From positions 124,001 to 188,000 of the forward strand of contig CAJINV010000016.1 of assembly GCA_905178155.1 (NCBI GenBank): a stretch of DNA of 64,000 bases, given 5' to 3'. The notes below the pieces were generated by a model, which worked only from the letters and a program-made list of their open reading frames with translations, ran no database searches and was not told where the DNA came from. Shown here piece after piece: positions 1 to 11,204 of the stretch (position 1 is its first letter; each line of letters opens with the position of its first letter). The stretch comes from Amoebophrya sp. A120 (taxonomy: Eukaryota > Sar > Dinophyceae > Syndiniales > Amoebophryaceae). Position numbers and translations under genes: made by a program.

Positions 1-3000
1 TCAGCAGGCGCCGGAAGTCAAACAGCCCCTCGCAGTAGAGCGAGTCGGCGACGATCAAGTCGCAGTCCTGGCCCTGGAAAAGAAACTCCGCGATCCAGTG
101 GCCGAAGGCCTCCTCCCCGTAAATGTTGTCGAAACTCAGCCGCCGCTCCGCCAGCTTTTCCAGGATGTCTTGTTTCGCCTCGTGGCCCACGGGAATTGCT
201 TCGGAGTTGATGAACCGCTTCGGCGCAAGCCGCACGCCCGCCTGGTACAGCTTCTTCAGCACGCTCTTCGGCGGCGTGAAGTCCAGGGCCCGGTAGTCGA
301 GTTGCTCGTCGAGTATGGAGTTCTCAAATGTTACATTCTCAACTGTTGCATGAATTTGCAATGCATGAACGGCAAAAGCGAAAGGGGGACAATTGCGCCT
401 CTAGCATTACAAAATCCGCACAGATTTAAACGCTGTTTAGCCCTCCAGGAATTTGTCATGCGAAGTCGCTTCACCCGACCCTGTGGATGTTGATGTTGAT
501 TTTGCATGACAAATCGTGTGAGCAGTTGAGAATGTAACAGTTGAGAACGCCATATCGAACGCCAGGTCCTTGTGCCCCAGCGGGACCTGCAGCTTGGAGC
601 AGAAGGGGCTAGTTGCGTTCAAGGTGGAAAATTTCATGCGGTCGTTGAAGGTCAATGCGTCCACGTCTTCGGCAACGTAGAGGTTCTTGCCGCCAGTGTG
701 GTCCTCCCGAAGCACGAGTGTGCAGTAGTTGAAAGCGAAGGTTTATCCTGTGCAAAAGCAACATCTTCGCGGAGGTCGTAGTACAAATAAATTGCAATGA
801 TCCTGCAACAAGACAGATGTCTCTCGTATTAAAGGGAAATCAGTATCGTAGACGCCAGCGCCACTTTTCAGATTAGGAATAACAATAAAAACATTTTTCT
901 GTATGCAGTCGTTTCTATGTACTTACTACGAAGATAGCTGCGATGCTTCAACTTTTGCAATGCGTAAAACCACCTCGTACAGCAGGTACCCGTCCCGGTT
1001 CTTCTGGTTGGCCAGGTAAATCATCGCGTCGTATCAAATGCAAAAGTGTCTGGGTCTGGAATATTGCCGGGTTTGTCATGCATATTTTGCATGACCCAGG
1101 ATGTCTGCAATGCACGACCCAGCATCACAGATTTTTAGAGGGCCTTCTGCTGCCTACTCCGCATGACAAATGCCCTCCCCGCGTAGCACAAAATGACCTC
1201 CTCTTGCTGGTCATGCAATGCAGATTTTTCTAGAGTCTAAAGTTAGCGTCACAAGTTGCAACCTTCCAGACCCAGACATTTTTGTAGTTGATACGTCGTA
1301 AGCCTGAGACATCTCCGTCTTGGACGTGCTGAGAAACAGAATCCGGGTCGGTTCGATTTTTCGACTGTCCTTCCGGTCCGCCACATGAAAGGGCAGGGCG
1401 GCAAGGTCGTAGAAATCTGCGTCGGTGACGGTGGTCGGAGAATCGATGTGAGGGCCGTGCTATAAGCGTGCACAACCACTCCTGATCTTGTTGTTTCCCC
1501 ACAACGATTTTTTTCTCATTTCTCATGCAAAACAACAAAGAATTGGGCTGTCAGCATCTGCGTACTTATTTCTATTGGTGGAGGCATCGTCCAGTTCTAC
1601 GCGACGCATGAAGCTGCTATGTAAGCGATACACGACTTCTGCGTTTGCCGCTGTTGCTGCTCATAGGTTTTTGAAATGAGAAAAAAGGAAAAATAAGTAT
1701 TGAAAAAGGTGGTAGTTGTGCCGTCTCATACTCCCGGGACCTTCTTGGGCTTTTGCTTTTTCTTGGCTTTGCTCAGCCTGTACTCGAAGGAATAATATGA
1801 GTGTGAAAAAGACTACTGAAGACTCTTTTACCGGATAATTTGGTGATGTAGTCAATGTCGTGCCTGACAAAATGCATCAAGATCTCGTCTGTGACAAGTT
1901 GTTTCAAGGGTTTGCTAGATGAACTTACTGGGCGGAAAAGGAAAACTGCACACCTTCATACTTCTTGCTCGCGCACGACCACATCACAAATCAGTCGGAG
2001 TCGTAGTTCTACTTTATTCTTAGAGGATAGAGCATCCTCGGAAGCCAGATCCTCGGCTCCCCTGCGCAAAGAGGCGGACCCGCGGCCACCCATCGACATG
2101 TTGGGCGCGAAGCTCGCGGCCCCCGGTGCAGCCATGGCCGCGCTCTCCGGGATGTCAAAGCTTTCCGGGGGCAGAAGCGGGATCACAGACTGCACCACCT
2201 CGTCGTCGTCGGTTGCAAAGCTGGCGGAAACCGGCCCGTCTTCCCGATCGCCAGACTTTATCAAGTGTAAAAATGTCTGGGTCTGAAAGAATGCAACTTG
2301 TCATGCTAAATCTGAAGCATGCAAAAATCTGTGTTGCATGATGGCCACAAGTCGTCAAGTTTTGACCAAGTCGGGAGGGAGCTTCTCATGCAGGATAGGC
2401 ATGAAGAGAGAGATCGCACAGGATCTGTCATGCTAGGCGCTGCATTCCAGACCTCATGGATCATGGAGAAGCTGCATGACAAATCGCGCACTCTTCCAGA
2501 CCCAGACACTTTTGCATTTGATAGACTTACTGCCCATGCCAAACATGGACATTAGTTTGTCCATGGTTATCCTATGTAAAAACGTCCCCACACGTTAGTC
2601 AAGATGGGGATTGGCTAGACAAATCCACAAGCTTTGGCTGTTTTGCATGACAAATTTGGACTCATAGTGTAGTGCTGTTTATTGAGGTAGTTCAGCAGCA
2701 TCAAAGATCTAGTATATGATCATTCGGATCGGAGCATAACAAATTCCAAAACACGACTAAAAGATCCTTCTCATGGGGATCCGCATGAGAAACATATTCC
2801 AGCATGCAGATTTGCATTTACAACTATACGGTGGGGACGTTTTTAAATACCATAATGGTACCCAGTTCCTCTTTGACTTCGCGCACGACCGCGCTGGGCA
2901 CCGTGGACACCGGCATCGTGCTGTACACCGGCATAGAGAGATATGCGGAGGGAGAATTCTTTTTCTACTGTACACGCTACGTTGTAGAAGTAGAGGCTGC

Positions 3001-5437
3001 AAAGAAATCAAGCATGCGCATGGCAAGACTGTCAACTTCAAGCTTAAACAAAAATGTAAAGTAAGCTGTCATGCTGGTACTTAAGCAAGACCTAGGCCTC
3101 TTGTCGTGCTGTCTTCCCCTGCTTGATTCTCTTTTCTACGTGCGGTACTGTAGAAAAATTAAAATTTTTTTTCCGTTGATAACTTCGGCGTCCTTGACTG
3201 GTAATCGCTCAAGAACTCGTGCACGGACACGCCCTGCGCGGCCCGATTCGGTTATGCATTGCAAATATGTCTGGATCCGGAAGACCGCAACTTGTCATGC
3301 TACATCTGGATCATGGAAAAATTTGTATTGCATGCTTACCAAAAGAGGTCCACTTTTGAGCAAATTCAAGGGCAGTTACTCATGCAAGAAAGGCATGATA
3401 GAGATCTCACAGAACCTGTCATGCTAGGCCGTGCAGGGCAGAGCGCGTGAGTCATGGAAAATCTGCATGACAAACCTAGCAATCTTCCAGACCCAGACAT
3501 TTTTGCATTTGATATCAGTCGCGCTTGTTCAAAATCGTCAAACGCCCCCGCTTCCAGGCCGAACATCGATTCATCGCCCGCCGCCATGGCGTTGGCCGTC
3601 CGGTAGCGGCTCGGTGCGTTATGAATGTGCACAACTCCCCCTCCCCCTCATTTGTATAGCAACATGAACGGCAATACAAGCATCAGCAAGAGTGCCGGTT
3701 TTTGCATGACAAATTTGCACTGGATTATAGTGCTATTCGGGCTACCACAGGAGCTTGTCATGCAAACAATGCCAAGAGGTAAAGGGTGAGTTGGGTATTT
3801 TGCATGACAATTGAGGAGGAGGGGGAGTTGTGCACTGTCATATGCGTTAGCGGGCCGGTACTTGCGCTTCGGCTCCATCCGGTGCAGCACCTGCATGAAG
3901 AACAGAAGAGTGCTATCCTGAGTAAAAACGCACCCACACTAGAGTCAGGATGGGGATTCTGCAACACAAACCTAGAAGCTTTGTAAGTCACGCATGACAA
4001 GTTGCGCTATGCAGTGTCGTGCAGGTTAGCAAGTGCAGCCGCGCCACAGATTCGTCTGCTCATCCTGTTCACAGCATCACAAATTCCAAAACACGATTGG
4101 AAATGGCTCTCATGGGGATGCGCATTACAAGTCTTCCAGTCTTTGCAAATCTGCATTACAACTCTGGTGTGGGTACGTTTTTACTCAGGATAAATGCCAA
4201 GAAACCCCACCACGCACACCAAAATCGTCAGCCCCACGTCGGTGGAGCAGCTGCATTTGTCCCAGTTGTTCCCCCCGTTTGGAAGCAAGTCCGCGACCCT
4301 GGTGGAAACGGAAGAGGTGACGAGGGGTGACGTGCCGTGGCGATAGGAAAAAGTCCTTTCTGGTTGCTCGTCATCTCTGGCAAAATTCTCGTCAGCGGGG
4401 GCAGAAGCAGCGGCGCGAGGATCATTTTGCGTTTGTTCTTGCGGATCACCATCATGATCTTGGTCGTCGCCGTGATCGAGAAGAACTCCGCCGTGGACCT
4501 CTTGTCCTGCGTGGGCGGCTTGCTGCTGCTGCAAGGCGATGTTTTCGTCGTCGTCGTTAGGTGCATTCGGTGCTCCTGCAGCTGAACCTCGTCTCCTCGG
4601 CTGCGGCTGCTGATTGCTGCGGACCTGCAGGAATTGTTTCGGGGAGGTGTTGAACTTCAGCTTGCGCGGACGGACGTATTGCTCGAAAAAGTTCGATGCC
4701 GTGTTTGCCGTGGTCTCCAGGAAATGCTGCACGGGCGATATTGCAGTGAAAAATGCCCCCACCCCCAAAGTTGCAAAAATTTGTGACGCGAAGTTTCCAA
4801 ATGGAAACTTTTTGTCATGCATGAAAGGAGTATGAATCTTTCTGATGCAGAGTCTAGGCGTGTATCGCAGCGATTACATGACAAGCGCCGCTCTTGCTGG
4901 GGTCTTTTGCACTACAAATTTTTGCTATTCACGATTCGAAACCTGCGATGCTGGTAGATGGAAGAGGGCGAGTGTTTCATTTGGAAAGGTTTGCAACACA
5001 AATCTCCCAAGTTCGGGGGTGGGGGCATTTTTCATTGTAGTAGGCGAGTGGTAGGCCGCGGAGCTTACGGAGGAGCCGGGCGTTGTGTGGGGGGAATGGG
5101 AATCAACGTCTGTAGTTGCTGCTGGGTGGGAGTTGTGCTGGTTTATTTCGGCAACTTCCAGCGGTGTTTATGGTGTGGAAAATCACCACAAGAACTTTGC
5201 TTTCTTTGCTCAACTTGCATGTAATGACTGCACTGAGGTGGAAGAGGATGCATGTGGTTGCACACGCAGGCGCACATTTCATGAAAATTATACTTGAGAA
5301 TGCAAAAAGTTTTGGAATTCAACAACGTGTTGTGTAGTCACATACATACAAATTCAGGGTAAATAAATATGATGCAAGTGATGTGATTCTCCAACATCTC
5401 GGGATACCTGCCCGGAGGTGTCCACTTCTTCTGCCAT
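1..5437 (-). CDS. Single-pass membrane protein with long C-terminal extension, cut at window edge
   Basis: I do not recognise the product. The proposed start is ATG at 5437-5435, a short exon 5408-5437 ending at a GTATCC donor. Further exons are about 5043-5150, 4193-4738, 3843-3913, 3515-3619, about 3180-3252, 2855-2970, 2524-2567, 1962-2258, 1294-1459, 967-1031, 555-743 and 1-313. A Q/D/H-rich N-terminal half is followed by one membrane helix (reads GLTILVCVVGFLGILLFFM across the element at 3914-4192) and a basic stop, EPKRKYR. A PVYSTMPVS motif near 2900 also occurs in the gene at 32571-33976, so the two are paralogs. This copy has an extra C-terminal region of at least 270 residues, still open at base 1. 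Interruptions are nine introners and at least one GT-AG intron (1460-1961). Joining exons 5408-5437 and 5150-5043, and those around 3180 and 2970, is uncertain. Confidence 0.65.
314..554. mobile_element. Introner, family B (241 bp)
   Basis: Ends are TATGGAGTTCTCAAATG and its inverted copy ending AACGCCATA. The flanking 5-bp repeats differ at one base (TCGAG and TCGAA). Removing element plus one repeat joins the exons as HKDLAFDEQLDYRAL in frame. Confidence 0.88.
744..966. mobile_element. Degraded introner, family C-like (223 bp)
   Basis: Starts TATCCTGTGCAAAAG and ends CTTTTGCAATGCGTA, matching family C ends, but the middle of the repeats and the 5-bp flanks no longer match. It separates exons 967-1031 and 555-743. 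The exact splice point is unclear, and this may be an old copy. Confidence 0.5.
1032..1293. mobile_element. Introner, family A (262 bp)
   Basis: Terminal inverted repeats carry the family A core TGTCTGGGTCTGGAA. Flanking repeats are CGTCG on both sides. Precise removal gives SKTEMSQAYDAMIYLANQ in frame. None of the six possible cut registers within the repeat gives an AG acceptor. Confidence 0.93.
1460..1961 (-). other. Ordinary GT-AG intron of the first gene
   Basis: Donor GAA|GTATGAAGG at 1961 and acceptor CTTATAG|CAC at 1460. Both sides are phase 0, so VVREQE joins to HGPHIDSP. No inverted-repeat ends and no flanking direct repeat, unlike the introners around it. Confidence 0.7.
2259..2523. 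mobile_element. Introner, family A (265 bp)
   Basis: Ends TATCAAGTGTAAAAATGTC and GACACTTTTGCATTTGATA. Exact GACTT repeats flank it. Removal joins MGSK to SGDRED in frame. Confidence 0.93.
2568..2854. mobile_element. Introner, family D (287 bp)
   Basis: Ends TATCCTATGTAAAAACGTCC and GGGGACGTTTTTAAATACCATA. Exact ATGGT repeats flank it. Removal restores KEELGTMDKLMSMFG, which aligns with the paralog at 32571-33976. Confidence 0.92.
3253..3514. mobile_element. Introner, family A (262 bp)
   Basis: Family A ends at both sides. Flanks are TCGGT and TCAGT (one mismatch). Removal gives DFEQARLNRAAQGVS in frame. Confidence 0.9.
3620..3842. mobile_element. Introner, family E (223 bp)
   Basis: Ends carry GTGCACAACTCCCCCTCCCC and its inverted copy. 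Exact TGCGT repeats flank it. Removal joins KYRPANA to PSRYRTANA in frame. Confidence 0.92.
3914..4192. mobile_element. Introner, family D (279 bp) inside a membrane helix
   Basis: Ends TATCCTGAGTAAAAACGC and GTACGTTTTTACTCAGGATA. Flanks AGTGC and AATGC differ at one base. Its removal completes the predicted membrane helix (VVGFLGI joined to LLFFMQ). Confidence 0.9.
4739..5042. mobile_element. Introner, family F (304 bp)
   Basis: Ends carry GTGAAAAATGCCCCCACCCC and its inverted copy. Exact GGCGA repeats flank it. Removal joins SSAAYHSP to VQHFLETT in frame. It is the only family F copy in the window. Confidence 0.9.
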
Positions 5438-5734
5438 GTTTCCAGCGACGTCAGCTTTCATTCAGATTTGCGCAAGAACGAGAGTGAAATTTGTTCTGCT
5501 ACTGCTTAAAAACCAAATAAAAGGAGTAACGGAAGTACAACAACTCATCGGAAGGTTTAATATCAAGAAGTATGAAAATCTTCAGCACATTCACATATTA
5601 GTTGACAATCCCAGAAAATAGACCGTGTGAGGAGAAGCGCAACAGCTACGCGTGTCGTGCCCTGAACCGGGTGTGGCTCAAGTAGAGTACAGCGAGCTGC
5701 TTTTCAAGACTTCGCAACCTAACTGGGAGGTGGG

Positions 5735-6790
5735 TCACGGTCCATCGACTTCTGCGTAATGTCACTGTTTTTTTTTCTTCTTCGCAAATAGTGTGAGCAG
5801 TCTTGATTTGTATAAGAATTGACAGACACTTCGACGTGATGCACTGGCACTGGCTTTGTCCCGAAAACAATTCAGATGTAAAAAAATGCCATCCACGAAG
5901 ACACCAAGTACGCGACAACTCGACCGCGTACCTACAACCGAAAAAGCTTTTCAATGTCTGAAACCAGAAGTAGCAAAGAACCGATAGTACTGAAATATGA
6001 AAGAATACTCGCAAAGCAACGGATGTAATGTTGTTGACCGACCACCGAGAAAATGTAAAAACTGCTCCTGAGTAGAGGACGCGCTCAAGAATCACGTTGT
6101 CACAGAAACACGACGACCGCGACCGATACCGTCCTCCTTCTTTCATGTGCGAAATACATGCAGTGGCGGGTGACTATCAGAACGACGACCGAAAATGCTC
6201 GAGCTCTAACACCACGAGGACCGAACAAGAATAAACAGGAATACAAGCACGACCAGCAGCTGCTCCTGTGCTACATTTTTATCGGCTTCGGCAGTTAGAG
6301 ATCACAACGGAATTATGGTCTTCAACATCGACGACAACTAGTGCCACCGCCAGTCCAAGCAAAAATCAAAGATGCTGCAGTAGCGAACCACGCTCGTACG
6401 TGGATGCTGATATCAGCGGGTTTTTCTTCTTTCACCTGTGGACTTTTGCTAATATTTCACAGGCAGCAGCAGGTTTCCACGCCTGTACGAAAGCACAAGC
6501 AACAGCTGCAGGCTTTCTTTACATAACTACACGAGCTGCAGCAGCTGAGTCCCACTTTGACGGCAGAAAATAACTTTTGGGGCGCCGGACCTAAGGACCA
6601 CCCGGCCGGGTGGTCCATAAGTCCGGCGCGGACCTAGTACGGATTAGGTTTGTGACCGTCCTCTAATCCCTGCGAAATATTTTGTGGCGCTTTGCTCTAG
6701 CTCAAGCTCAGCTGTGAAGCGAACCCAGTAGGAGAACCAGCTCGCTTTTTACCATTTCTTTTGAAGAGCAACTGATTTGATGACAAATCG
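5735..6790. repeat. Diverged copy of the 5' flank of gene P1
   Basis: Much of this stretch matches 16005-16850 in the same orientation, for example the shared run AAGCTTTTCAATGTCTGAAA and the following text about AGTAGCAAAGAACCGATAG. About 200 bp (6480-6690), including a palindrome, is present here only. It lies upstream of the gene starting at 5437, as its twin lies upstream of P1. No convincing coding capacity. Confidence 0.75.
6582..6629. repeat. 48-bp near-perfect palindrome
   Basis: GC-rich inverted repeat centred on CCCGG|CCGGG at 6605/6606, with only two mismatched base pairs. It could form a cruciform or hairpin. No run of T follows, and I cannot assign a role. Confidence 0.85.
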
Positions 6791-9700
6791 TGTCTCTACT
6801 AGACAAAACTGCGCTCCTTTCCCGAAGCAAGTGTGCCAAACATCAATGATCTTTGGCACTCAATGCAAATTGTAGGTAGGGCCCCGCAAGGCTAGGAGCA
6901 AGATCAAGACGTGCTATATTAGAGCTTGGACGCCCATTAGTTTTAAGGCCGGCGAGTTTGCAGTGATTTTTGACGGCGGTCCTGTGTCGCCATTTGTCTT
7001 TTAGGGTAGTCGTGGTCTGCGAAATGGGGGGCAAAAATAAACAGAAGTCGCCCCGCCCTCAGGCTGCCGGCCCCGGGCAAGCTACCCAGTTTGAAACTGG
7101 CGTAAAAAAGCATTAACGTAAAAGCAGAAAGGCGGGCAGGGGAATACGCAAAAGCGACGGCGGGAAAGCCTAGAGGATAGACACGGCACACGGCCAACAC
7201 AGCCAGGGGGCGAACGCAGGAAGTGGCCAGGGCCGCGCGAGGACAACCGGGGCCGGCTACCCCCGACCCCATCGCGCCCCTGCCTTCTGCGCCAGATCGC
7301 GAAGCGGAACCGGGGACCGAAGCGGAATGGATGGAGCGAGGAGGCCCCAATGGCCCGGGCAAATATAGGCAACACTGGGAACGGCGCTGGCACAACGCCA
7401 ACCGGGAATCAGAAGCAAAATCCGCCAAGGATCAAGAGGAGACAACGCAAGGGCCCGGCGGGCTGCGCCGAAAAAACCTAGATCGCAAAAACGGCGCCCA
7501 AAACCAAAAGCCCCGGGCCCCCCGGATCTCGCCCAACCCACCCCCAAAAAGTTGCAGCCTTTTCTGCTTTCTCCAGCTTGGGTCTCCGGTGTGGTTAGTG
7601 GTTTAGTTCATTTCTAATTTTTGTTTAATTGGCGGTTTAGTTTTGCATTAAAATTTGCATTAATTTGCTTCCAAGGCGCTTCCTTCCCGAAAACGCCTAT
7701 GAAGTAAATTAGTGCAATTTTATTGCACAAATTATTGCGCCAATTAATGCGATCACTAATCCGCGACCATCCTCCGCGGATGGTCGCGGAGGGATTAATC
7801 CGGAAAAGGTGGGACGCTGGCGGACGACAAGCTCTGCAATCCGGGCGGAAACTCGCGGAGCGAAGACTCGGGGCCCTGCACATGAACGACCGGCAAGAGA
7901 ACCCCGATAAGGCTGCACGCCCCCGCCAAGCCAAAGGGAGAGAACAACCACCCCAAGCGCCGCCCATAAGACAACCAGGCGGCAGAACAACTCGAAAAGG
8001 AGCAAGGCGGCCCGAGAGGGAGTTGGGCCGCGAAAGCGGCGCTCCTTCTGTTGGACAACACACGAAGCGGCGCCCATGCTGGGAAAATAGGGGAAAATAT
8101 ACAAAGGACCCGGTGGACGGGGGGCCAAAAACACGAACACCGAGCGCACCACCTCCCCCGGGGAAACCGAGGCCGGGGCGCCTTTCCGGGTTACCGAAAA
8201 CAAAAGCGCCCGGGCAGACCAAGAAAAAGGACCCAGGCCAAAAAGTCCGCGCGCTTTGAGATTACTGCTTTTATTTTGATGCCGATTCTAATCATCGAAA
8301 TTTGCCAGGGCCTGGCTGCCTGGCCGCCCGTTGTGCTCCCCGGCGTGGATCGCTCCGCGTGGATGAAAATCCTCGCCGCGCAACACCCTTGGCAGGCCCC
8401 AACTTTTCTTGTTCTCTTTTGTTGAATTTGGGTCGTTTGGTGGCATCATGACTTTGAAGAATTCAACTTCACCGCCCAGCTTCAGCGTCTCAATTTTGGG
8501 CAAGAAAAACAAATGGAAAACAGCAATACCATCGGGAAAGGGCTGGCTTTGAAAGCCAATCACCGTCATGCTATGGCGATGATGATTCTTTCGTGAAAAA
8601 TCATCGATGCGTAGCGCCATGCTGTTTGGCGCCAAAAACCCGCTTAAAAGGACCCCCGTTCTCGATGGTATGCTGCGACCGGTGAGCTTGGCGGTGAATT
8701 TAAAAACGGGATGCCGCTGAATTTAGGAAATCGCGGGCGCCCGATGAGTTTAGGTTTCACCGAACTGATTCTGGATTCCAGGCAGACCATCCAAAAACCA
8801 GCATGCGTTTTGCCTTTCGTTTCTAAATTCACCGGAGCCGGAAAACCAAATCCAAAACGACTGCCGCGCATTTGCTTCAGAAAATGCCGAACCTTTGGCG
8901 CAGTCGCGCACAAATACGAAAGCAGCAAAATCCAAAGACGTCACAAGGTCGCGCGAGGCATTGAACTTCTATGATAGATTTGCCGAAGCAGAAGGCATCT
9001 GGAAGATCCAGACCCCCGAACCCGACCAACCACCCGAAGCACTCAGAAAACCGAAAGAACCACGCGAAGCTACTTCGCAACTCATCAGCCTAGGGGTAGG
9101 GCGCTGACAATGCAGCTAGACACTGCGGCGCCCCATCCCGCTTGTTTTTTTTGCTTGAAAAATTCCGCCACAACCGGAAGCCTGTTGGAATTTAAGTCCC
9201 TACGGCTTGCCCGTCGGGTGGATGTCGATACTTCCGGGAGGAAATATTCGCAGAACCACTTGCCAAATTCTTGCAGACCCCTAAAATCACTTGAAATTCA
9301 CCGTCCGCAGAGAAATCTAATGGCCATCCAAGCTGTAAGTGCTATATAATCTGCATAGCGCGATAAATTCAAATATGATGAATGTATTCTGTTCGACGTT
9401 ATCGAATTCCCTTTTTCGACCTCTCAGATAAATTTAAATAGAAATGAAGATGAAGTATTGAGAGATACAGATTTTTTTTTTGAAAGAGCGTTGTTGTCAG
9501 TGAAGCCAAAAATAATAAAACGTCCGTTCGTGATCGTATACATATTTCAGCTTCTTGATTTTCAGCAGGTCCAGGTCGTAGTGATGAGGGCTATAGCGCC
9601 GCAGTTCTTATTATTATTTTCGCATGGGCGTGTCTTCGTTCCCATGTGCGTGCCTTCGTTCCCCCCCCCACACACGCCTCGACATCTTTCATACTCCCCT

Positions 9701-11204
9701 GCGCGAGTATGAGAAACAGAAAGGGGGGGTGGGTGCCTCCCATAGGCAAAGAACCTGGGCCGTGCGAGGTGCCATCGCCCGTGCCGGGAGGCGCTGCTCA
9801 CAGGTGGACAAGGACCGGGAAGACGGCCTCGCCGCCGGCAAGCCCCGCCCCTAGGCATCGGTGGCGGCAGGTCGCTAGCCTACGGGAGCCGCCCTGCTGC
9901 GACATGCAGATGGCTGCGAGCGCCCTCGGGAGACTGGCTGCCCCTATGTCGGGAGACGGTGCCTGGGAGCCGGCGCAGGGCAATCCCAGCCGAAACATCT
10001 GCGCCACTGCGGCCCCAAACACTTGAAACGCGAGTGGAGTCGCCCCACCCAAAAATCGAAGCACCGACGGTCGCTCGGCCCTGGCCCGTGCGGCGATTTA
10101 CCTGCGCAACTTTCTAGGCGGGCCACCGAACGGGCCGCGGGGGGGCCGCCTGGTCAGTCGGTGCGCAAGGCCTTGGGCGCAGGCCCAAATCGCAGCCGGG
10201 GCGGGGCGCGAGGGTTGGGACAGACCAGGACAGGCAGGGCGGGATGGAAAGCATCGAACGCGGCGGCCGCGGCACATACAAATATATAGCGCCGCGCTTC
10301 TGCGCGCCATTACAGAGCAAGGGGCCAACAGACGCGCCTGGGCGGGCGAATGGTCGGCAGCGAGCTGCAAGCACGCGCGGCACACGTCTGCGCTGCTGTG
10401 AGGAGGCGTCTGCCATCGCCCTCGGCCTGCCTCGACCGGATATCGCCAAAGAAAAACGCAAAAAATGAGGCCGATTCTTAAAAATTTGCGAGAGTCCTGC
10501 CCCTGTTTTTCATCAAAAATCACAAAAGAAAACGGCACTTCGGCTAAGTCCAACAATTCCGCCGCCGCAAAACATCGCGCTTTTGCGCACTTTCCTATTG
10601 CAACCTTGAAGCAACGCAGCGAAGCAGGAGCAAAGAGAAGTAGTAGGCCGAGGGCAGTAGATAGAAGCAGTTCTAGTTTCTCTTTTCTATAGTTGGCAAC
10701 TATTTCTCTAAGCGCTGAGAGCTTTTTTTTGACTCCTTCAGGTTTCACCCTGTCAAACGGGATCGCCAGCAGCAAACTCCTGGCGCGTGTCTTAATGTGG
10801 TCGCGCATGAAGTACGCTGAGGAGCGAACAGAAAAAGCTACGCAGACATACATACCCAACACACAAACCAAGTCCCAAAGTAAAATCGCAACGCACAACA
10901 CGCAAGGACTGTGGGCGAAGTTGCGAGGGGACCAACGCGAGGACCAGGCGGAACTGCAAAACATGATGGGCCAAGGCGATGCCTGCAGGGAGAGGGCGTC
11001 TCGAATGCATACGATAGAGAATTCGCGGCCACCACATTCGTCGACGCATTCAGAATCCGCCTCTCCTGATTCTATCCATAAGCTTGACTCTAGTATCTTG
11101 ATTCTACTCATTATTCTGATTCCACTATACCGAAACCGGTTCCACTTGTAGTCTGATTCCATTAGTCTGCTTCCGTTTACTAGGTCTGATTCCCTCTCTT
11201 GCCA
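6791..11204. other. Gene-poor region with GC-rich islands
   Basis: I see no gene I can defend here. GC-rich blocks at about 7035-7560, 7790-8265 and 9760-10450 stay open in several frames on both strands, which is expected of the base composition. AT-richer stretches lie between them. Near 11040-11200 a TCTGATTCC-like motif recurs several times. No introner-type element was found, in contrast to the flanking genes. Confidence 0.5.
7761..7789. repeat. Perfect 12-bp-arm hairpin
   Basis: CCGCGACCATCC at 7761-7772 is repeated inverted at 7778-7789 with a 5-base loop. It sits at the edge of a GC-rich island. Confidence 0.85.

Noticed and set aside
5418-5621. A 67-codon plus-strand frame
   Set aside because: It overlaps the proposed first exon of the minus-strand gene and has no support of its own.
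7223-8425. Several overlapping plus- and minus-strand frames of 100-200 codons
   Set aside because: Same compositional effect; no conserved motif, no start context, and no paralog elsewhere in the window.
10098-11162. A 354-codon open frame on the minus strand
   Set aside because: Mostly within a GC-rich island, with no domain, signal or splice support; frames on the other strand are open as well.
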